A stretch of DNA of 64,000 nucleotides from contig NW_004450287.1 of the NCBI RefSeq assembly GCF_000321225.1, positions 3,188,328 through 3,252,327 of the forward strand, given 5' to 3'. Shown here one piece after another: positions 24,880 to 36,062 of this stretch (its first letter is position 1; each line of letters starts with the position of its first letter). Below the pieces are notes generated by a model, which worked only from the letters and a program-made list of their open reading frames with translations, was not told where the DNA came from and ran no database searches. The translations under genes and the position numbers were made by a program. Source of the stretch: Odobenus rosmarus divergens (Eukaryota > Chordata > Mammalia > Carnivora > Odobenidae).

Positions 24880-25744
24880 NNNNNNNNNNNNNNNNNNNNN
24901 NNNNNNNNNNNNNNNNNNNNNNNNNNNNNNNNNNNNNNNNNNNNNNNNNNNNNNNNNNNNNNNNNNNNNNNNNNNNNNNNNNNNNNNNNNNNNNNNNNNN
25001 NNNNNNNNNNNNNNNNNNNNNNNNNNNNNNNNNNNNNNNNNNNNNNNNNNNNNNNNNNNNNNNNNNNNNNNNNNNNNNNNNNNNNNNNNNNNNNNNNNNN
25101 NNNNNNNNNNNNNNNNNNNNNNNNNNNNNNNNNNNNNNNNNNNNNNNNNNNNNNNNNNNNNNNNNNNNNNNNNNNNNNNNNNNNNNNNNNNNNNNNNNNN
25201 NNNNNNNNNNNNNNNNNNNNNNNNNNNNNNNNNNNNNNNNNNNNNNNNNNNNNNNNNNNNNNNNNNNNNNNNNNNNNNNNNNNNNNNNNNNNNNNNNNNN
25301 NNNNNNNNNNNNNNNNNNNNNNNNNNNNNNNNNNNNNNNNNNNNNNNNNNNNNNNNNNNNNNNNNNNNNNNNNNNNNNNNNNNNNNNNNNNNNNNNNNNN
25401 NNNNNNNNNNNNNNNNNNNNNNNNNNNNNNNNNNNNNNNNNNNNNNNNNNNNNNNNNNNNNNNNNNNNNNNNNNNNNNNNNNNNNNNNNNNNNNNNNNNN
25501 NNNNNNNNNNNNNNNNNNNNNNNNNNNNNNNNNNNNNNNNNNNNNNNNNNNNNNNNNNNNNNNNNNNNNNNNNNNNNNNNNNNNNNNNNNNNNNNNNNNN
25601 NNNNNNNNNNNNNNNNNNNNNNNNNNNNNNNNNNNNNNNNNNNNNNNNNNNNNNNNNNNNNNNNNNNNNNNNNNNNNNNNNNNNNNNNNNNNNNNNNNNN
25701 NNNNNNNNNNNNNNNNNNNNNNNNNNNNNNNNNNNNNNNNNNNN
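24880..25744. other. Assembly gap, 865 N
   Basis: Left edge inside a SINEC, right edge inside an antisense L1. Long frames crossing it are artefacts. Confidence 0.99.
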
Positions 25745-25917
25745 ATTTTTGTGTGTGGTGTAAGGAAATGGTCCAGTTTCATTCTTCTGCATGTGGCTGT
25801 CCAATTTTCCCAACACCATTGTTGAAGAGACTGTCTTTTTTCCATTGGACATTCTTTCCTGCTTTGTTGAAGACTAGTTGACCATAGCATTGAGGGTCCA
25901 TTTCTGGGCTCTAAAAG
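25745..25917 (-). mobile_element. L1 ORF2 fragment, antisense
   Basis: The minus strand reads [24 protein letters not shown] text, a conserved stretch of L1 ORF2 between RT and the C-terminus. The L1 ends abruptly at about 25917 (its 5' truncation), and its 3' side is in the gap. Confidence 0.85.
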
Positions 25918-27789
25918 TGACATTTCTAGAACAAAAGTTCCTGTGAAAATATAAGGTTTGAATATTATTATTTAAACATTTCTGGGAGATAGTTATTATA
26001 AAATATCTGACTTCTTATGGTTCCAAAAAATTTACTATAAAATTTTATTGTAAAATTGCTGCATCACTATGGCCTGACTATCTTAAGGACCTGATAAATT
26101 ATGCCACCCAGAATGACCTAGGGCCATGTGAAACTTTTAATAAATCACAAAATCTCCTGAGAATTAACCATATCTTGAAGAAATGTCAATATGCTATAGC
26201 TTTTCAGGAACTATTATTTTCTTTTTCTCTCGGTCTATTGTGAATTCAGTATTACCGAACTCTCTTTAATTCTAGTTATCTCAAAAATCTAAGGATTATT
26301 TTCTAGAATTCTTGTCATTTCCAATTACTCTAAATTGAATAGATCGTTTACCTCTGAGATGAGCAGTTTAGTAGATATAATGCTCTTGTAGGGTAAGAAT
26401 TCCAGAAGAACATGTATATTTACAGTTTCCACATTTTAGTTTGTTTTTCTATTTAAGGTCTTTATCTGTATATGGATTGCATTATAAATGTTCTCTTTTC
26501 AGCCAATTCATAATGTTATCATACGTCTATATTGCTTCTTTCCTTCTCATCTTTTTTCACAAGTACATCTCATGCAGAGATTTCATTCTTAGGATAATAG
26601 AATTCCAGACATGTTAATTATATCTTCTCTCAATGTAAAAGGAAAATTCACTTTACCTAATAGCTTGTTAGTGATTTTGAACAAAATTGCTTTTCCACAT
26701 AAGTAACATGAACATGAAAAGATACTGCCACATTTTAGGATTCTTATCATGTTAAAATATCAGGGTAACTTTATTTTCCATTTTTATGTTTGGTGATGAC
26801 CATTGAATAACTCCTATTGTGTTTCCTTTTTTGGATTAACAAAAAACTTCTTTTTAAATCTAATTTCTATCAGAGAGGAAATGGTTTCCATAATAACAAC
26901 TTTTACATTTTCATTTGGATATTTTGTTTGGAACCAATTTTATATGACTTCCTCCAAGTTCAGTTTAGTCTTCAGATCAGGTCAGCAAGTCTTTTGACAA
27001 AAATTGCCCCTTCTTTCTGTGTGATGAATTCAATCCATAACTAGCATTTAATACATAGATATAAAATATGCTTTTGGTCATATCAGTATAGTCAGTTTTA
27101 TACATATGTCTATATTTTCTGAAATCAAATCTCTCAACTAGAAAAAAAGAAATGAAATTCCAGTTTAACCTCAACTTCTGGGGTGATTTTAATCAAGTGT
27201 TTCCTATGATCATCCATCTGTTAATATGTCCATTCATTTATGCCATTTATTAATTCTTTGATACATTAATTTAGTCAATTTTTGAAAACATGTAAGTATC
27301 AAATTCTTGTATGTGAAAGACTCCATAATTTGTTCTTGCTTTCTAGGATTTTTTTTTTGCAGAAATTTTTATCTACATATTAATCAGCAAGTTTTTAACT
27401 CCTTTGTGAGTAACTGCAATTTAAAAATTACAAATGTTTCATAACTTAAGAAAATAAAATTTCTATAGTGATTTGTCTCTCTATTCATAAATGGCCAGTT
27501 ACTTTTTTTTTCAGTAATATAATTTTAAAAGAATTGGTGATGTTTGGAGAACTAGTCTGGAAATAGTTTAAAATACATAATATGGGATCATGAGGTTGAA
27601 TTCACTGACTAAGAGTTCTATATATGATAGTAAAAGTGTACAACTTAAATATACTCTTTAGTATACACAAACATACATCCCCACACAGTTACATAGGAAT
27701 ACGTATCAAAAAGGCAGATTCTTGGGGAATATGCAGTGATTAGCATTCAGTAGTGTAAGCATATGAAAGAAACTTAATAGTTTATTAAC
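25918..27789. other. Unrecognised AT-rich DNA, no gene
   Basis: Frames at 26803-27044 and 26977-27174 (minus) are hydrophobic chance frames. No named repeat. Confidence 0.55.
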
Positions 27790-27803
27790 AGGCAGGAAGG
27801 TTC

Positions 27804-28014
27804 TGGGGCACCTGAGTGGCTCAGTTGGTTAAGCCTTTAGTTCAGGTCATGATCTCAGAGTCCTGGGATCAAGCCCCACATTGAGCTCCCTGCTCAGCAG
27901 GGAGTCTGCTTCTCGCTCTCCCTCTGCCTCCGCCACACCCCACAAGCCCTGTTCCCTCCCCCCCCCCTTGGTTGCTCTCTCTCTGTCTCAAATAAATAAA
28001 ATCTTTTAAAAAAT
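27804..28014 (+). mobile_element. SINEC, sense
   Basis: Full-length copy with a C-run in the TC-rich part. The near-exact duplication aggcaggaaggttc/aggcaggaagtttc lies at 27790-27803 and 28015-28028. It forms an inverted pair with the next SINE. Confidence 0.92.
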
Positions 28015-28075
28015 AGGCAGGAAGTTTCTTTATGTAATGTTAAGTAATTATGGGGATATTATAAATGTATTTTTA

Positions 28076-28253
28076 TTTTTTTTAAAGATTTTTTATTTAT
28101 TCATTTGTCAGAGAGAGAGAGAGAGCACAAGCAGAGGGAGAAGCAGGCTCCCTGCTGAGCAAGGAGCCCGATGCAGGACTCGATCCCAGGATCCCGGGAT
28201 CATGACCTGAGCTGAAGGCAGACGCTTAACCGACTGAGCCACCCAGGCGTCCC
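28076..28253 (-). mobile_element. SINEC, antisense
   Basis: Exact 15-base duplication ataaatgtattttta at 28061-28075 and 28254-28268. Tail to tail with the SINE at 27804, about 61 bases apart. Confidence 0.94.
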
Positions 28254-28268
28254 ATAAATGTATTTTTA

Positions 28269-29737
28269 AATACCAGATATCAAATGCAATACGTAGAAAT
28301 GCTAATAATAACATTTTGCTTTACAATAGTTTAGGAATTAGTTAGCAATTGACATGCATGATACAACCGAAGGATTGATGAACTTTGTATTATAGTAGAT
28401 ATGCACTGACAAAGATAAAAAGAAAAAAATTGAAACAACATGCATTGTTATAAGAAATGTATGATCTGTTTTTAAGCCACTAAGTCACAATAAATTTTGT
28501 TTTCTTCCATGTTATCTTGTTTAACCTGATAGCGATAATTGGGTTTTATGTCATTTCTTCAATTTTATTTCTTGTAGCTGTGAGTTTCAGCAGTTTTCCA
28601 ATACCTTTATCGATTTTGAGGTTTTGCCAGTGCTTTTGGCTTTTGTTATTATGCAAAGAAGTACATGTTAACCTTTCAGATTATTGATCTTTTGGAGAAA
28701 GAAAGAGAGAAAGATGTTTTTATTTAGTGTTAATATAAAAATTATCATAACATTTTTTTGACATTTGTTCACATTTTAAAGATGATATCCAGGCTTCAAA
28801 CAAAATCATCAAAAATGTAGACATATTATGTTCCCATAAATTTATTTTCCTCTGTATCTCAGTTACTGATGCATTTGCAAGATGTATTCATTTTCAGCAA
28901 ATTCTATAGTGAATGAAGTCTCTGAGCTTTTCCAATACTCATATTGTAAATGCTATTCAGTTAAATGAAACCAAGACTTTATTGAACACAAATATATGTC
29001 AGCCGTTATGTTTAGAGATGCTAAGGCAATTCTACCTAAATATCCATAGTTCTTGTCTTTATAAACCCTAGTAATAATCCATTACTATATGTCTGTATGT
29101 TTGTACCTTTGTGCTTAAAACAAAAAGAAAAATCTTTTATAAAAACATTGTCCCAAATATGTAACTGCATGTGGTAGGCATATGATAGGAAATAGGCATA
29201 TGATAGGAAAAGATGTTAAGATTAGAAGAATATTAGAAACTATGTCAATAATCTGGTTGTAAGTAATAGAAAGCTGTTGAAAATTTGCTTCTGGAAAATA
29301 GGAAAACTGGGTTAACACATGTAAAATCAGAGCAGTAATAGCTGATTCTTTCAGGGACCATGAACTACAAAGTATAAGCAATCAACAATCGTGTCAGATA
29401 TTATTTTCATCACAGGATCTCTTGTAGCTACATTTTTTCTCTGCGTGTCTGCTTCATTTTCCTTCTCTTCAGTGTGACTTTTGCCCTCCTCACGGCTGGC
29501 TGTCTCAGAGCACTGGTGTTGCAATCTACTCTCAGTTCCCCTCTCCCCAACCACCCCTAAAGCATTGGTCTTTCCTAGGGTCTGTCACCATCTGTTATGA
29601 TTGTGAGTTCCACAGAATCGGGAGAAAGGATATGAAATGGAAGCAGGTGGTACTTGGGAGTCTGACCAGTCAGCCTCTATCAGTTATCTCCTATCTAGGC
29701 TTCTCAACTGCATTGATATTGATCAAGAAAGTGTTTA
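28269..29737. other. Unrecognised DNA, no gene
   Basis: Minus frames 29115-29381 and 29351-29554 show no domain. About 29400-29600 is less AT-rich, and its identity is unknown. Confidence 0.5.
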
Positions 29738-29872
29738 TTGATACTATTTTCATTTTACAGAATGATAAACTAACACATACATAAAGTGATTTTCAAAAAC
29801 TATACCGTTAGGAAGAGGCAGAGCCAAATTGATCTGATTCCACTATTAACCACTATGTTCTTCCAGCTCCCT
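29738..29872 (+). repeat. MIR-like fragment
   Basis: 'tttcattttacagaatgata', 'aggaagaggcagagccaaat' and 'gattccactattaaccacta' resemble the 3' half of MIR. Confidence 0.45.
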
Positions 29873-30606
29873 AGAAATAGAGGCAAAAAGTACATGCTAG
29901 AATCTTATTTTGGCGATAAAATCCTGGACAGTGAGAGTGAGAGATAGGGGAAGCAATGAGAGTTTGAGGAAAAATGCAAGATGCTGCATTAGGACATTGG
30001 CCACTTCATTATAAATAAGCCACAAACAGAATTTAATAGATGGCTCAGCAGGTGTAATTTTATAAGTCTCTGGGCAAATGCCATAGACAGTCTCTGCCAT
30101 GGAACACTTTAAAGGAAAATGTAGCTTATCTTCTTGACTCTTCCATTTTCTGTCTCCCATTGAATAATGTTTGCTTAGCTCAGAACATTTAGCAGATGCT
30201 TAGAAAAGCAGATATAAGGCTCTATAGTATGAATTCTCAGTGGAATTAAGAAGTAGAAGAGAACAAGAGAGATAAGAGATGTTTTGGTGCCATCTCAAGT
30301 GGGCCTGTCCAGAGGAGGTCCACTGTGGTAGTGACTGAGGCCACGTGAGGAGTTTGGAGTTCAGGACCAGGTAAAATCAAAATCTGAAGAGACACTTAAG
30401 ATATACCCAATACAGCCCTCAAAAAGTATAGTAGAAGAGGTATAAGAAAAGTCAACTCAGGTTTTATTTATAACAATTTCCTTGGAAAGTAATTAAAACA
30501 TTTTCATCCCAATGAAGCTAACAAAAGTCCACAAGCAATGTATGAGGAATCAACATAATGTGGGTGGTTGCACAGATTTTGAGTCAATTTATGGGGCCAA
30601 AATTAG
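29873..30606. other. Unrecognised DNA
   Basis: Minus frame 29897-30160 (87 codons) has no domain I recognise. No named repeat. Confidence 0.5.
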
Positions 30607-30620
30607 GTAAAAGGATTATT

Positions 30621-30792
30621 TTTTTAAATTTTTTTATTTAAATTCTATTTAGTTAACATATAGTGTATTATTAGTTTCAGGGGTAAAATTTAGTGATACA
30701 TTAATTATTTCTAACACCTAGTGCTCATTACATCAAGTGCCCTCCTTAATGCCCATCACCCAATTATCCCATCCCTCCACCCACTTCCCCAA
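30621..30792 (-). mobile_element. L1 3' end, antisense, 5'-truncated
   Basis: A short antisense L1 3' end of a second subfamily ('tagttaacatatagtgtatt', 'aatgcccatcacccaattat'). It is flanked by an exact 14-base duplication, gtaaaaggattatt, at 30607-30620 and 30793-30806. Only about 170 bases were inserted. Confidence 0.9.
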
Positions 30793-30806
30793 GTAAAAGG
30801 ATTATT

Positions 30807-31779
30807 ATAACATGGTTTATGCAGTAAACATGAACAATTAATTAGACTTAATTGTAGATTCATGAACAGAACCTAAAAGTATACTATTAAGTGAAATATA
30901 AAACACAATTACCAGCTATAATGTGGGAAGTAGCAGAAGACTGTTACTTCTACTTGAACAAGGAGAACAAGCCATGTAAGCCACAGAATTTTAACATTAA
31001 AAAATACAGAGCTGGAAGCACAAAGAAAACTATAAGAACTGAATTCTGAGTACTAATAAACCATTTTTAGTAGAGACTTCTTTTATCCACTGCAGTACAG
31101 AATTACAAAGATAAACCTAACATTGATAGGAAACCAGGAGAATATCAATAGCCATGTGTTGATTTGTGTAATGGGTTGGAATCCCAAAGAATTCAAGTGA
31201 CAGAATCAGTCTGAAGTCACCTGTCCAATTTTTCTCACTAACTTTGTTTGCATGCCCAAGGGTAATACACCTATGACTGCAGACAGAGCCTGAGACCTGA
31301 GTAAGATCTTCTTTGAAGCACTCAGGGCCTCTCTACAGTATAAAACAGTGGGATCACCAAAGGCCAAAGATATGGCAGAAGAACTGAGATCTCCATGGCA
31401 TACTGTGTCCTCATGAAATACAAGAAAGTGGAGGTCAAAAATTGAAGGAAAAGTCAGAGGGATAAGAGAAATTCTCCCCAAGGTGTTCTGGGGTTTCACT
31501 GAATACTGTGTAACTGCCTGTGAAGAGTGGTGGCAAGGTTACAAATTGGGTATATATCCCTCAAGGAGCAAAAAATATAGGGTGGGAATGGAGAGCAAAG
31601 ATAGCTCTCCAGCAATAGAAAAACCTGGCAGATAGCATATAAAACAGAGATCTCTTCCAGTTCAGAAAACTTTTACATTATTTAGGAAACCATATAATAT
31701 CATTTGAAGGTAGACTTGATTTTAAACATCATATAGTAACTTGTGGAGCAAATCTAAATAGACACAGACATAACTAAAA
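30807..31779. other. Unrecognised DNA
   Basis: The minus frame 31206-31499 (97 codons) is among the longer clean frames outside L1. It has no recognisable domain, start context or splice context, so I treat it as chance. Confidence 0.45.
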
Positions 31780-31997
31780 GGACACTTTAATTAAAAATAT
31801 TATTAAAAATAGTTAGATCACCCAAAATAAGTAAAGAATGAAGGCATATAGGAACAAAGAAGAGATTGATTAGATAGAAAACAAATGTAAGTAGAAAACT
31901 TAAGCTCAATCATATCAACAACTACATTAAATGAAAATGGATAAAATTCTCCAATTGGAAGGTGGTTTGGCAGACTGGATTAAAAAAAAACAACACA
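31780..31997 (+). mobile_element. L1 fragment around the ORF1/ORF2 boundary
   Basis: 'caactacattaaatgaaaat' followed by 'ggtttggcagactggattaa' corresponds to the start of the L1 ORF2 endonuclease region. It stops where another L1 5' UTR begins at about 32000. Confidence 0.65.
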
Positions 31998-32796
31998 TAG
32001 CTTTTGGGGGGTCATCCAAGATGGCGACATAGGAAATTCCTGAACTCCCATCCTCCCACAGACACACTGAATGTACAACTGTAGACAGAGAAATCTATCT
32101 CTGCATGAAATCCAGAAACTAGCTGAGAGATTCCTACACCTTAAGTGAAATAGAAAATATCCATATGGAAACAGGTAGGAAAAGCAGAGACATACCCCCC
32201 AAATCCCACCCCTGATATAATGCCATACAGTTGGGAGGAAACCTGAGTATCTCCCTTAAGAGTGAAAGGTTTGGATTCCACATTTAGCACCTCAACTTTT
32301 AAGACTCCCATACCTGAGGGAGAGGCCCCCAAAACACCTCACTCTGAAAGCCAATGAGGCTTGCATCTATGAGACCCACAAGACTATGGCAAACAAAAAA
32401 GTAGTAGTTATCGGGCACACAAACACCAGTTGCTGCTCTCTACCAGGGTTCAGCACAAAGGCAGGCAAAGTTGCTTATTTCCCAATCTTTTCCTAAAAGG
32501 AGATCGTTTGCATACTTTGAATGCTGTGGCCTGAGGGTCATGCTTCTAATTTAGCACACATCTAGAGGCTGGCCGTGATTCTCTCTGGTTACTGGGGAAA
32601 CCAGCCAGACACCACCCATGTGGTCTCCCTCAGGTCCATTCCTTTTTTGCTAGTATCTCTGTGGAAGGAGCATATACAAACACCTGTGCCCTGACTTTTG
32701 TGCTGCCACCTGAGAGATGGGACCCCCCCCCTCCGCTAATAACATGGCTGAGACAGCCAATGTGACTTGCATACACATGTCCCCTAGGAATGTAGC

Positions 32797-32816
32797 AAAA
32801 AAAAAAAAAAAAAAAA
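32797..32816. repeat. A20 homopolymer
   Basis: Twenty A in unit 2 of the L1 5' UTR repeat. Confidence 0.9.
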
Positions 32817-32945
32817 GGAGTTCTTAAACAGCTATTACCCCAGGGCTCAGTGCAGAGGGAGCAGGCAGAAACCACCCATCTCCCAGTCTTTTCCTGAAAG
32901 GGGTCAATCTACATACTTAAGCTTCTGCTTAAGCATTAGCCTTTC

Positions 32946-32967
32946 TTTTTTTTTTTTTTTTTTTTTT
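32946..32967. repeat. T22 homopolymer
   Basis: Twenty-two T in unit 2, flanked by gcattagcctt and gcattaggctt. It looks like a tail-only insertion with a small duplication. Confidence 0.85.
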
Positions 32968-33593
32968 AGGCATTAGGCTTCTAATATAATATGTGTGTAG
33001 TGGATGGTTACAGTCCTCCCCACAGAGTGAGGAAGGTACCAGAAACAACCTCCACCTTTTCCCTCTAGCCTGTTCCCAGTCTTCAGTAGGAGGTTATATA
33101 CATGTTTTGTGTTCCAACTTTTATTCCTGCTGCCCAAAAGATAGGCTCCACTCTGATAGCCAACAGAATTTACATTTATGAGTCCCACATGATTATAGTA
33201 GATGAAGACGTTCTTAATGGGCACAGGAGTACTCCTTGCAGCTATATACCCAAGCTCAGCATAGAGGAGCAAGCAAGAATACTCTTCTCCTAGGTTCTCC
33301 ATGGAAGAGGCTTAACTGCATACTTTCACAACTGATGCCTGAGGGTCCTGCTTCTCATCAGCCTGCATCTAGGTGCAAAATGTGACCATTCTCTTTGTGA
33401 CATGGATGGGCCTTGGCACACTGTCATCTATTGGGGAGTTGAACAGGGAAGACATTTTGGAGAATCGCAAAAGTTCTGAGAAGCAACCAGAAGATTGGAC
33501 TGGGCTGATTGACAAGGTTCATCTACACAAGATCACCTTGTCAATACTGGGAGAGGTGGCTGTTTTATCTGATGTACAGAAACTAAAACAGAG

Positions 33594-33786
33594 GGACACC
33601 TGGGTGGCTCAGTTGGTTAAGCAGCTGCCTTCAGCTCAGGTCATGATCCCAGGGTCCTGGGATTGAGCCTGGAATCGGGCTCCCTGCTTGGTGGGTTGCC
33701 TGCTTTTCCCTCTCCCTCTGCCACTCCACCTGCTTTTGCGTGCTCTCTCTCTCTCAAATAAATAAATAAAATATTTTTTAAAAAGG
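33594..33786 (+). mobile_element. SINEC, sense, nested in L1
   Basis: Duplication aaactaaaacagag/aaaccaaaacagag at 33580-33593 and 33787-33800. Full length, inserted just before L1 ORF1. Confidence 0.93.
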
Positions 33787-33810
33787 AAACCAAAACAGAG
33801 TTCAGGAAAA

Positions 33811-34190
33811 ATGAAGAAACAAAGGAATATGTTGCAATCAAAAGGACAAGATCAAACTCCAGAAACAGATATTAATGAAATGGAGATAAGTCATTTATCT
33901 GATATTTTAAAATAGCAGGCATAAAGATGCTCACTGGGTCAGGAGAGAAATGCATGTACAAGGTGAGAATTTCAACAAGGTGATGGAAAATATTTTAAAA
34001 AGTACCAAATGGAGATCACAGAGCTGAAGAACACAAAAAAATGAACGAAAAAGTTTAGAGGAGTTCAAGAATAGACTAGATGAAGCTGAAGAAAAGAGCA
34101 GTGACTAGAAGACAGAGCAGTGGAATTCATACAGTCAGATGAGCATGAAGAAAAAAAGAATTAGAAAGAGTTAAGATAACTTAATACACA
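33811..34190 (+). pseudogene. L1 ORF1 N-terminal remnant
   Basis: ORF1 encodes the L1 RNA-binding coiled-coil protein. The start reads MKKQRNMLQSKGQDQTPETD and continues NEMEISHLSDILK, then a stop at 33913-33915. Downstream bases to about 34190 still resemble the coiled-coil part but are frameshifted. Non-functional. Confidence 0.65.
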
Positions 34191-34769
34191 TTGTTTAAAA
34201 CTCTTCTGTTATTCTGAAACCAGTTTGGAAGCTGTGTCTGACAGAGACTTCTACAGAGGGAGAATCTGCATCTGGATTTTTACATTATTGCTATAGTTTG
34301 CTATTGTGTGTGATCTATGATTTGTATGTATCTGTCTTGACAAGCCAACCCTTCTGGTAAACCAATAACATACTTAGGTCACTGGAGTTTCACTGAACTG
34401 GAGGAACAGTGATAAAGACCTGAATATATTGATGAAGTAGAGGAAGACCCAAGGATGGGCAGGTCTTGGGGGGAAAAAAGAATTTTAAGAACTAAAATGT
34501 CGAGTGTTAAATTCTAGAGTGCTTTCTGAGAAAGAAGACAGAAAACATCACCTCTTGAGTATTCAATAAATTCCTTTGAGATAGTTCAATCTAGCACTCA
34601 GAGATATTTAAGAAAATATGGTTAATAAGGATACAGATTCATCTTTGAAATAATAGAACACAAAAAGAATAGTTTTCCCAAGCTAGTAGATTTAGTAAAG
34701 GTTAAACCTGGTAAAGGTATCCCACATACTAATGTAACACAGATCATTTGCTAGCCAATATACTGTACC
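34191..34769. other. Unrecognised DNA
   Basis: No gene or named repeat. It could be the 3' part of an ORF1-only element, but I cannot support this. Confidence 0.45.
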
Positions 34770-34925
34770 TGAATTATCTCCACTGCTTTCACCAGCCTTA
34801 TATAATGTTATCATTTTCAAAGATGAAGGAACTAAGTTTCAAAAATTATTTAATTGCCCAAGATTATATTTTAGAGCCAGACTCAAAACCTGGGCATTCT
34901 GTATACAAAGTTCTCAGTCTAAATC
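34770..34925 (+). repeat. MIR SINE
   Basis: 'gatgaaggaactaagtttca', 'taattgcccaagattatat' and 'gagccagactcaaaacctgg' follow the MIR order. Confidence 0.5.
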
Positions 34926-35465
34926 TGGATGCAGTATAGACAGAGCATCACTGAAATTGCATTCATGTGCTTTGGACTTAATAGAAAAGCAAATGAAATC
35001 AGAAGGTAACTTATAAACTGAGAAAAAAGGGAAATAAAGTGCAAACAGCATGTCAGTAGGGGTTAGAAGTAAGAAAAAGTATACATGATTTTGATCAGAA
35101 AAGAAATTTCACAAATCAAGTCCAATTTTGAGTAATGACTAGGCTTGTGTTGATTCTTCTGAGTAAAGACTAGATTGGATTGGTTATTGAAGAGGCATCA
35201 GTGAAAATTCATAAACCTTGCTTTAACTGGTTCATATACTGCACACATGACAAGTGAATCAACCAACTGGGGCTGACAATAATAACAACTGGGAGGGCAT
35301 GGAAGTTTATATCCAGTTATTTTTAAGATTGTATAAAAAGAAAAGGAAAATAATGTTAAAATGGGTTTAATCAGTTGGCTTCTCTATAGGTATAGGGTTT
35401 GAAATAGTCTCTGGCATAATTCAACTAAAGTCACTACAAAAGAAAAATTCAGATGCGTTAGAGTT
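34926..35465. other. Unrecognised DNA
   Basis: No gene, RNA or repeat recognised. Confidence 0.5.
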
Positions 35466-35814
35466 TGTTTTAGTCTGTTTGGGCTGCTAAAACAAAATAC
35501 CACAGACTGGGTAGCTTGTAAACAATAGAAAGTTATTTTTCACAGCTCTGGAGGCTGGAATTCTAGAATCATGGTGCCAGCATGCTTAGGTGAGGGCCCT
35601 TTTCCCCATTCATTGCTGGCAACTTATTACTGTGTCTTCACATGATGGAAAGAGCTAGGGATCTCCCTGGAGCCTATTTTATAAGGCACTAATCCATTCA
35701 TGAGGATTCCACCTCATGGTTTAAGCACCTCCCAGAGGCCCTACTTCTTAATACCATCATCTTTGGGTTAGAATTTGAAAATATGAATTTTAGGGGGATA
35801 AACGCAGAACCACA
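35466..35814 (-). mobile_element. Solo LTR, ERVL-MaLR type (MLT1/MST-like), antisense
   Basis: It starts TG and ends CA. In the antisense direction it follows the MaLR LTR pattern: 'ccacagactgggtagcttgt', 'cacagctctggaggctgg', 'tgtgtcttcacatgatggaa', 'ataaggcactaatccattca'. No internal retroviral sequence is present. No convincing 5-base duplication was found. Confidence 0.65.
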
Positions 35815-35939
35815 GTTGGCTTTAAGAGTAAATCAGACAAGGTAGGATCTTTTGTTTCTGCTTTTCCTCTAACTTTGCTGTGACCTTTGTGAGCGTTCTT
35901 GACTTTTAGTTGTATTTGCATTTCTGTAAGTATTAAATT

Positions 35940-36062
35940 GGGATAAAAATAGAACCTATCACCAAAGTCATTGTGAGATTCAAAGAAAAAATTATACACA
36001 ACTTTTTAGCATATTACCTGATATATGCTGTCTTTAATACATACTAGTATTAGTATTATTGC
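35940..36062 (-). repeat. MIR-like fragment, antisense
   Basis: 'tcattgtgagattcaaagaa' and 'ttacctgatatatgctgtct' resemble the antisense 3' part of MIR. Weak. Confidence 0.4.

Larger units (their letters stand above)
32280..33400 (+). repeat. Three degenerate ~405-bp tandem units in an L1 5' UTR
   Basis: Matched anchors recur in order. 'ccaatgaggcttgcat' (32351), 'ccaatgtgacttgcat' (32757) and 'ccaacagaatttacat' (33160) are spaced 406 and 403 bases. 'cttctaatttagc' (32543), 'cttctaatataat' (32978) and 'cttctcatcagcc' (33351) form the second anchor. Unit 2 is longer because of homopolymer insertions. Unit edges are approximate. Confidence 0.7.
31999..34190 (+). mobile_element. Old L1 5' end: 5' UTR with tandem units, then ORF1 start
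   Basis: It starts near 'gtcatccaagatggcgac', the typical L1 5' terminal phrase with 'aagatggcg'. About 1.4 kb of 5' UTR follows, holding three degenerate units of about 405 bases. ORF1 then begins at 33811. A SINE sits in the leader (33594-33786). ORF1 fades out at about 34190, and no ORF2 follows, so the copy is 5'-complete but lacks its 3' part. A HAL1-like (ORF1-only) element is an alternative. Minus and plus frames at 32141-33302 are incidental. Confidence 0.7.

Noticed and set aside
24845..25923. Open frames of 335-349 codons
   Set aside because: Most of their length is the N gap. The only real part is antisense L1 ORF2.
31206..31499. 97-codon minus-strand frame
   Set aside because: Looked more protein-like than most, but shows no motif, splice sites or relative I recognise. 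Left as unexplained DNA.
32973..33302. 109-codon minus-strand frame
   Set aside because: It lies within the tandem units of an L1 5' UTR on the opposite strand, with no domain or start context.
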